Below are positions 37,400-64,000 of a DNA stretch of 64,000 bases, piece after piece (the stretch's first letter is position 1; every line of letters begins with the position of its first letter). The stretch covers positions 8,662,790-8,726,789 of the forward strand of contig NC_060899.1 in NCBI RefSeq assembly GCF_014805685.1. The letters run 5' to 3'. The notes under the pieces were generated by a model. It was given only the letters and a program-made list of their open reading frames with translations. It did no database searches and was not told the DNA's origin. The DNA is from Silurus meridionalis (Eukaryota > Chordata > Actinopteri > Siluriformes > Siluridae). The translations under genes and the position numbers were made by a program.

Positions 37400-37950
37400 A
37401 AAGAGTGCAGGCAGGGTGGAGCGGGTGGAGAAGAGTGACAGGAGTGATTTGTGATAGAAGAGTATCTGCAAGAGTAAAAGGGAAGGTTATTGGACTGCGG
37501 TGAATCCTGCTATGTTGTATGGTTTAGAGACAGTGGCACTGACTTAAAAGAAGGAGGTGGAGCTGGAGGGAGCAGAGTTGAAGATGTTGAGGTTTTTGTT
37601 GGAAGTGACGAGGGTGGACAAGATTAGAAACGAGTTTATTAGAGGGACAGCGCATGTAGTATATTATGTGGACAAAGTGAGAGAGGCCCGATTGAGATGA
37701 TTTGGACATGTGCAGAGGAGGGACATGAGGTATATCGGTAGGAGAATGCTGGGGATAGAGCCGCCAGGAAGGAGGAAAAGAAGAAGGCCAAGGAGGAGGG
37801 TTATGGATGTGGTGACGGATGTGGTGAGTCCATGCAGGTAGTTGTTTTGGAAGAGGAAGAGGCAGAGGACAGAGTAGGATGGAAAATGGATGTTCTACTG
37901 TGGCGACCCCTAATGGGAGCAGCTGAAAGAAGAAGAAGAAGAAGAAGAAA
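37400..37950 (+). pseudogene. RTE-type LINE, C-terminal reverse transcriptase region and 3' end
   Basis: The plus strand reads, with frameshifts and stops, as the end of an RTE-clade ORF: LYGLETVAL, a KMLRFLLEVTRVDKIRNEFI region, RGTAHVVYYVDKVREARL, then GRRMLGIEPPGRRKRRRPRR. It ends TGTGGCGACCCCTAATGGGA then GCAGCTGAAAG and an (AAG)n tail. The copy is 5'-truncated and dead. Its 3' end is almost the same as that of the SINE family in this window. Confidence 0.85.
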
Positions 37951-38035
37951 TATGAAAGAAGGTCCTTTATAAAAAACAATTTCAGAAAAACTTTCTCCAC
38001 AAAATAAGAAAGATTGAACTGAACTAAAATTTTCA

Positions 38036-38110
38036 AATCAAATCAAATCAAATAAAATTTTATTTGTCACATACACATACATACAGGGTACGACATGCAG
38101 TGATATTTTG
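38036..38110 (-). repeat. Teleost interspersed repeat with (AATCA)n tail
   Basis: Five AATCA units followed by AAATTTTATTTGTCACATAC and ACAGGGTACGACATGCAGTG, a common teleost repeat end read in reverse. The 38110-39840 stretch to its right contains no other feature I can support. Confidence 0.55.
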
Positions 38111-39839
38111 ATATGTGGGCAGATTTAGGCTACATAATCTTCTAAATCTGTGATCATGTTCTGTTTTTAAAGTGACTTCTAAACATCCCTCTATTCTGAA
38201 TAATAGGTATAGTAGATGAGGACTCCACTTTAAATAGGAACATTTACATTGGAGGAGGACGTGTCCTACATAACCCAATAGCACATTCTGATGTATAAAA
38301 GTGTCTCTGTTTGGACCTGGATTGCATATTCTTAGAGGACAACATAAAATAACACACAGTTAGCTTTTGGGGAGTTTATAAATAATTCATTATGGGATTA
38401 ATCTTTTTTTATGAATAATTTAAAAATTGACAAAATATGTTTTAAATAATTAGTTTATCAACTCCTTTGTAAATCTGTGAATCTATGAGGGCATTTGCTT
38501 ATCAATATATTGAGTACTGAGCATGCAATATAAACAGGTCTGTACATTGTTCAAATGTATGCCTACAAATCTTTTGACTCTTCACTACATAGAGTGTACC
38601 TTTAGTAGTGGTCCTATTTTTTATTTATTTTTTTTACAGGGAAAATATATGCATACTGAAACCAAAAATTATTTTAAATAATATTTCTTGTTTTATAAGT
38701 ACATTAGATTTAAATTTCATTACAGCATCTCGATTACTGCCTACTACTAATAGATACAAATACTCAAGTGTTTTCAATTAAGAAGAAGCTCTTTCGTTCA
38801 GCAAAGCATATTGTGCCATCTGACTGGGAAACACAAAGAGGGTGATGGAAGAAAGATTCATTTGCTTTTTTAAAACATTTCATAAACCAATAGTTTTAGA
38901 CCTTACAGTTAACACAAAACAAGATATATTTGAAAATAAAAACGCTTCCAAAACACTGAAAATTCAATCCGTTTGTGTGGCGTGAACCCGTATGCAAATT
39001 GAGATGAAAAGACACGCCTCCTTAGTAATATGCAAATAGTAGCAGATTTAATCCATAACATAAAATATACAGTATATATTTTGAGTTTAAGCATCATATA
39101 AACATTAATTTAATACGGAATCTTTTTGTGCAAATTCTCACAGAATTGTTTTTGTCATAATTACTGGAAAACGATTTTTTTCTCAGTGTAGGATGAGTAT
39201 TTTTAAAGAACCATTTTATTGTATTAGAATAATAAAGTGCTTTAGTACATATGCTGGTTTGTAGTTGTGTTTTACAGCGCCAGATAAACAACTGAAAATA
39301 ATCACAAAAGCTTTATTAAACTTATAACCCGCAGTTGAACTTTTCTTCCTCAAATGTATTATTTATTTATTTTTCAAATCAAGCTTTTACTTTATATCAG
39401 TTCAGTCGATTTTACACTAAAATTGATAGTCAGTGGTGTCCAAACTCAACCAGAATGAAGCAGATAAGTAAAGCAGTGATCCTCTGCTCGCCCACTGATA
39501 ATCAACATTAAAGTAATCTGCTTTAGAGTAATAAACGAGAGAAGCAGATGGTCTTTTGATTAAGTTTAAAGGGATGGGTAAAACCTCATCCTGCCTTGTG
39601 CACTGGATCACTCGCCCACACACACATACACACGACCTAAAAGAAACTAAAGAAATTAAGTCTGTAGTATAGGCATTATATATTGCAAAATGCAATAGTA
39701 CTCGACTCAATGCAAAAAATCTGTGTTTTTTCTTTTTTGGGATGGTGAGATGTGATGGATACAGCACTCATCACTCAAAGACACACATGCATGCACGCAC
39801 ATGAAAACTGGGTGTGACAGAAAAGCGACAGCGAGCTGC

Positions 39840-40149
39840 ACGCGCGAAACCCAGCACTCATTCTGCACGAGCTCCTTCTCTACTCCTCAAACTTGGAGAT
39901 CACTTCTTTACTTGAGGTCACTTTGTTTTAAACTTTTTTCTTACTTTCGTAATTTTTTTCCCCACTGTTTATAAATGCATTTCCTATGCAGAAAAAAGTG
40001 TTTTTGATTTTCCTGAACATCAAGACATCAGACAGTTGAACACAGTTCTACCTCTAATGCAGGGATTCAAGGTGATATTTAACTAAAAGTGCTGGAACAC
40101 CCTGGCCCTTCTGGTGTTTCTTCCCCAAACAGCTACGGGAGTACAAACG
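39840..40149 (+). promoter_or_regulatory. Probable 5' non-coding exon / promoter area of tafa4
   Basis: A short CpG-containing stretch near 39838-39852 is followed by sequence ending ACAAACG at 40149 and then a good donor, GTAAGATCC. TAFA genes usually have a non-coding first exon, and the signal-peptide exon downstream begins at an acceptor, so a spliced 5' UTR exon is required somewhere here. The start of the exon is not visible. Confidence 0.4.
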
Positions 40150-40852
40150 GTAAGATCCATGGTTACCTTTCTGACATACAGTATTATTTAATTTAATATG
40201 CTGCTAAATAATTGGTCATAAATATTTAAGCAAAAAATAAGTTATTTCTCTGTGATCATTGATACAAGACATACAGAACACATTGTGGGGAAAAAAAAAA
40301 AACATTACAAAAGATGTACTAATGTAGTGCATTGTTCTAATATACTCAGGAGAAACTTTTTAAATTATTATTATTATTATTATTTTATTTTATTTTTTTT
40401 CTAATTTTTTTTTTTTTTTTTTTAAGAACTCTCCAACTTTGCATTTCTGTATTGACTGCCAAGTTATGTGAAGCTGTGAGGCTAATATTATCTCTATTCT
40501 TCATTAACTATCTGACCCTAGGCAAGTGATTTAAAGAAACAGGAAAGCAGTAAATATACAGGATATTAGAGAGAGTCAAGATCAAGATCCGATTAAGTCA
40601 AAGAACATTAAAACTAACTCTAATCTCTGTCTAGGTCTCTCTCCCCCTGTACAGATGCCTTTCATGCCATTGCTTATTTTAATCCTTTAACTCCTGGTTT
40701 AGGCATTGTGAGTCATTTACATTTGAATTAGACTGAAATACGGTGTCACTAATGCATACTTGAAAACATACTTGCTTTAATAACTGCTGGATAGTGAACA
40801 AAAATGAGGAGTGTTCCCTTTTCTGTCCTGGTCCCCTGTTTACCACCAGCAG

Positions 40853-46157
<5,305 letters not shown>

Positions 46158-46480
46158 CACTATAGCGCGATACGTACGTTTTGACATCACACTTTAAGGA
46201 AGGTGCCGAAATTTGTAATGTGGTGTTACTACAATCCTCTACAGCTACAAGTGTTGAGAGTACCCAAATGTATGCAAACAAGAGGATGTGTGAAGCGTAT
46301 TTACATGCATTATATACGAGTTCACTTTCTCTCTGTGGGTAATGAACCTGTTCCTCTTGTTTTATCTTTCAGCAATTATGAGGAGGGATTTTAATGCAAA
46401 CCCTGTTTAGTTTATCGTCTTCAAAATGTTTTCACCATTCACAGAAATCCAACAATCTTACTAAAGACCTTTTTTATGTA

Positions 46481-46486
46481 AATAAA
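46481..46486 (+). terminator. Candidate tafa4 poly(A) signal
   Basis: AATAAA 324 bases after the tafa4 stop. Another AATAAA lies near 47008, so a longer 3' UTR is possible. Confidence 0.45.
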
Positions 46487-46489
46487 TTT

Positions 46490-48055
46490 TATGACATTCA
46501 TTGCTGAGTATTACAGGCTCGCCAGACTTCCTGCAGAGTTCATGTCACTAAGTCATTTATGTTGTCATCTCAAAGTTACATTCTTGTATTATTCCCTTCT
46601 CGCACTCTGCCATAAGCATAGTAATACTATTCTTGCAGTTGACATTTCAGACCATACTGAAACTTACACACGCCCGCACACATACACAGTCTGCTGGAGC
46701 CTGAATTATGTCCACTCTGACACTGGTGTAAAGTCCCAGCAGAGCTCCCTGCCTCTGACAGGCTGAGAGAAACATGAAAATATTCAAATAATGCCCTAAC
46801 ACACATGCACACACTCACCCACTTGCCGGCCCCATTTATTTTCCATCTGACTGGTTTGACACACCGCCTGCAAGCCTGTAGAGACAACTATAGAGCTCTG
46901 TATGGCAGAGATCGAGATTTTTCAATACATTTTCCTATTAATTTTATACTGTAATATTGTTCATGTTTGTTTAAACCTAATTTTGATGACCGTTAAAAAT
47001 AGCTGAAATAAATGAACCTCCCTTTTGTTGTCTTACAAACTTTGCACCTTGATTGTTGTTGCTGATGGTTGATATTAGTACCAGAGTTTTAGAATAAAGT
47101 TATTTTTCACCATTAACTGCATCACTAAGTTGCCTTTTCAATTAAAAGAGAAAAAAATTATAAATTCAAATCAAACATTTGATGAAATATTTAGATTCAA
47201 CATGCAACCTGCTCTGTTTAAAGTCTGACAGGCCAAGATTTGTCCAGTAAATTATACATTTCTACATTTATTTTAAATGCAATTTAGTTTTAATGATATA
47301 CAGTCAGTCTCTCTTAAAGAGTTATTGTTCTGAGTGGAAATGCAGGAAGCTGGATATTAGTGTTATTAATGCACACTGTGTGTCCTGAAAGCCCCCGGGG
47401 AGGTCCAATACACCTCTGCAAGGTTTTCAGCAGAGTTTAAAAGAACGCAGCAAGCAGAATAAATTTAAATGCTGTTGACATTCGTAATGACATTAATAGC
47501 TGCCTGATAGAGCACTTACGCTTACCAGTGTGAACCGAAATGTTAATTCGATTCATACAGGAGGCCCAGATGTGGCACCACTTGTGAAAATTCAATCAGG
47601 AGGCCTAATTATTAATTCTAATTATTTCTTAAAATATGTTCAATAGTTAAGCATAATACTTAGGAGAGCAGTGAGGTTTATGTGAATTCATGTCACGTTT
47701 AAGTGCTGATTTCGGCAGTTTCGGCTGTGAGTTAAAGATGACATCTCTGAAATGATGGCATGAACCTCTACTAATAATTTTGGTTTCTTTATGGCTTAGC
47801 TCATCTGAGATGCTGTGAGCTTTAAGTTGTGCATTTTTTGTTGTGCTTGAGTGCAACATAATTGCTTTGGTTAATAGGAAAGCATTGGTGTGATCTAAGA
47901 AGTTTTACATTTAAAACGAGAGCAAATTATTTTTAAGCAGCAAGGAGACAAACACAGCTTTAAATATATCAAAATGGCAATTTAAGGGGAATCATTATTA
48001 TATTATATGAAAAAAAATACAGACAACTTAAAAGTAGCTCTCTGGAATAAAAAAT
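46490..48055. other. Non-coding region between tafa4 and tafa1, 5' part
   Basis: No exon or repeat was recognised. The 47340-47620 part has balanced composition and unique-looking sequence with several homeodomain-type TAAT cores, and could be conserved regulatory DNA, but this cannot be shown from one sequence. Confidence 0.35.
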
Positions 48056-48058
48056 AAA

Positions 48059-48545
48059 TACACTGTATGAACAAAAATATTGGGACACCTGACTTTTCCA
48101 GCCATATGTGGTGCTTCATCAAAGTTTAAACACAAAGTTAGGGGGCATGTAGTTGTATTAAATTTTCGCTTCACTTGAACTAGGAGTGACAATGCCCCTG
48201 TGCACAAAGCAAGCTTAGTGAAGATATAGTTTGCATAGTGTGGATGGGAACATCATGAGTGGCCTGCTATAGAGCTCTATAGAACACATTTGGTAAAAAC
48301 TGCAACACTGAGTGCATCCCGGACCTCCTCACCCTACATTAGTACCGGACTTACACACAAGCTTGTGGCTGAATTAACACAAATCCACAATCCTCCTTTG
48401 AAAAAGAGTAAAAACTTCCCAAAAGAGTGGAAATTATTATAACAGCAAATGGAGACTAAATGTTGAACAGGATGTCCAAAAAGCATATATGTATATATAT
48501 GACTCTTATGGGCAGGTGTCCACAAACTTGTGTCCGTACTGTCTA
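48059..48545 (+). mobile_element. Short Tc1-like element with both termini
   Basis: The left end is TACACTGTATGAACAAAAAT then ATTGGGACACCTG; the right end, reversed, is TAGACAGTACGGACACAAGT then TTGTGGACACCTG, a diverged inverted repeat of about 33 bases. Between them lie remains of the transposase end (TGGCCTGCTATAGAGCTC, CATCCCGGACCTCCTCACC). It belongs to the same family as the scraps at 1375-1556 and 34545-34790. An internal deletion has removed most of the gene. Confidence 0.75.
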
Positions 48546-49860
48546 TAATCAGATTCATTAACAACTCTGTGAGGTATGATGTCAAATCATCTCACAATAA
48601 TAACAAAGCATATTTTCTAAAAGAAAAAGTGTTTCATTGAACAGGTGAAGCAAACAGACCCCAGTTTTAATACTACAGCAAAAGGACTACAGGTTTCTAA
48701 TAGCAGTGTTGCACCAGTTGCAGATTAAGGATATTTGCATTAAATAATTACTAAGAAAATCTTCAAAATCTTTGCTAGGTGTTCAGCTGGGTGAAATCAG
48801 GTGACTGTGAAAGCCATAGCAAGATTTTCATCAGTATCATACTCATTAAATCATTCAGTGCCCCCTTTTACCATGAGGATGGAGGCAGGGTGATCCTGCA
48901 AGAGACTATTATCAGGAGAGAAATGTCTCATCATAGGTATCATCATAAAGCTGGTCAGTCATAATAACTTTTTTTTTTTTTGCAGTGATTTTAAGAGAAC
49001 TTGTGGAGCCTAGAGTTATTTATAGTCAATATGATATTCTATTATGTACATATAGTATTATCATATTACTTATGTATACATTAAAATCAAGCTATATTAA
49101 ATTAGTATATCAAATTTGTGTGAATCAGATGAAGGATGCCACAATAATCCAATTGAATTTTGTTTGTCACAAACAGGCCAACTTTGCTCTGTCCTCACGT
49201 TTATGCTGGAGCACGACAAAACTAATTTTTTTTTCTGTTTTATCAAACTGCCAAGCATTTATGCCATTCATCTTTAAACCTCATCTCTAAGGATAATTCT
49301 ATTTACATGTACACAGCAACACACCAAAACACACTTCTTAATATTATTAAAAGTATGTGGATATGTGCCCATTACTCCCATATATGGTTATTCTCCAGAC
49401 TGTTGTCATGGATTTTGAAGCTTACAATAGTCTAGAATGTCTTTATATGTGCTGTACCATTAAGGTTTCCTTTCACTGAACTGAGAAGCCCAAAACTGTT
49501 TCAGCATGTGCACAAAGCGGGATGAAGTGCACGTTATGAAGAACAACCATGATTTATAAAGGTTGCTTTAGAAGAATTCAGGTGGCCTGTCACTTCTAAA
49601 CAAATCTAATAATTCTAATCATAATCATATAGTAGGCATATGATCTATAATCGCTTCGGTATTATAGGTATAAATAATTTAAATGTTAGTAAGAGCTTCT
49701 ACATAGTTTAAAATATTACTTGAAAATTCATACCCACTGTGAGTTTTCAATACTCTAATCAACATGGGCATGAACAAATATGGATGTTTTATGCAAATGT
49801 ATGTTTATTATTAGTAAAACCACACTTAACATAGAGCATGAAGACAAAATATTATTGTAA

Positions 49861-50523
49861 ATGTTTTACAGTACTTTTATTTTGAATTACGTAAATCATC
49901 AGGAGGCCAAACTGAACTTGCCGTGTTTCCACACGGACGGTTTTAATTGCTGGATGTGTGCATCATGGCAGATTTTTGTGCTTGATTTGAGACTTGGCAC
50001 ATCAGTGAAATGGTGTAAATGTAGCCATCTATTTTCTGACTGGTATTTGTTTGACATCAGGAGAATATCCCAGGTGTATTTCATGAGATACTTTAGTCCC
50101 ATCTACATGCTTCAACATATAGGTTTTATCGAGATATGCCAGTTTATTTTCTATCAACAATCAGGACAAAAAGAACACAGTAGGAAAAAGAAGGATTTAA
50201 CTAAAGATAATGTGGTCAGTTTTTCATTGATTGTAATGTACTTTATACACTTTTTAAATTTAACCTCACAATTTATTACTGGTGTCATGGGTTTGGCTAG
50301 AAAAAGAAATAGAAAAAACAAAAAAGTAAATTTGCACAAAAAATTTGAGAATATTTTTTTTTTTGCTCATTGGGGCTCTCCAAGACTATTACCTCTCATC
50401 AAACAGATTTTCTCTGAAGTAGCATTCAGGACCTTTGGGACTCCAATACGGAGCACAAGACATCTTAACATTTCACATTTTACCACCTGTTTAATGAAGG
50501 CAAAGCTCGAGACTTCTGAATAG
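49861..50523 (+). other. Unassigned 220-codon open frame
   Basis: The longest uninterrupted frame in the window (220 codons), starting MFYSTFILNYVNHQEAKLNL and ending KAKLETSE. It is Phe/Ile/Ser-rich with a few hydrophobic stretches and no domain, signal peptide or repeat family I recognise. The start context is weak (T at -3), and no promoter or nearby poly(A) signal was found. It may be a chance frame in AT-rich DNA, an exon of an unknown gene, or a relic. I give it no function. Confidence 0.2.

Positions 50524-64000
<13,477 letters not shown>

Noticed and set aside
37524..38036. 170-codon minus-strand Pro/Leu/His-rich frame
   Set aside because: Antisense of the RTE LINE end and its (AAG)n tail.
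40811..40852. Longer tafa4 start at 40811
   Set aside because: The frame there begins with GTG rather than ATG and overlaps the pyrimidine tract and acceptor. The ATG at 40853 gives a normal signal peptide.

Overview
The window is vertebrate nuclear DNA and almost certainly a teleost fish. It has intron-split genes with GT-AG (and a few GC-AG) splice sites, an AT-rich background, many microsatellites, Tc1-, hAT- and mariner-like DNA transposon remains, an RTE-type LINE and a tRNA-Glu-derived SINE. The mix of repeats suggests an otophysan fish, perhaps a catfish, but I cannot fix the species. No prokaryotic features, CRISPR arrays or complete tRNA/rRNA genes are visible.

Layout. (1) 1-4017, minus: mfsd4a, a 12-helix major facilitator carrier; ten coding exons can be placed and the last runs off the left edge. 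(2) 8211-12005, minus: nucks1, an acidic, phosphorylation-rich chromatin protein, complete in eight exons (300 aa). (3) 13142-15844, minus: an acidic chitinase (chia family), complete in eleven exons (489 aa), with signal peptide, intact GH18 active site, Ser/Gly linker and CBM14 chitin-binding domain. (4) 16-23.2 kb: gene-free, rich in SINE, hAT and other transposon remains. (5) 23380-31857, plus: uba3, the catalytic subunit of the NEDD8-activating enzyme, complete in 18 exons (463 aa) with catalytic Cys237 and one clear U12-type intron. (6) 32.5-38.1 kb: a dense stack of broken transposons. (7) 40853-46157, plus: a TAFA chemokine-like secreted protein, complete in four coding exons (130 aa), called tafa4 on synteny. 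(8) 53708-60100, minus: tafa1, two of its coding exons. (9) 60.1-64 kb: no exon found, but low-repeat sequence that may hold conserved regulatory DNA.

Gene relationships. The genes do not form a pathway. uba3, tafa4 and tafa1 have the same order and relative orientation that I recall for human 3p14. mfsd4a and nucks1 are neighbours on human 1q32. The chia-to-uba3 gap therefore joins two ancestral blocks. The two TAFA genes converge. They share the ten-cysteine mature domain and the same exon phases, as expected of ancient paralogues.
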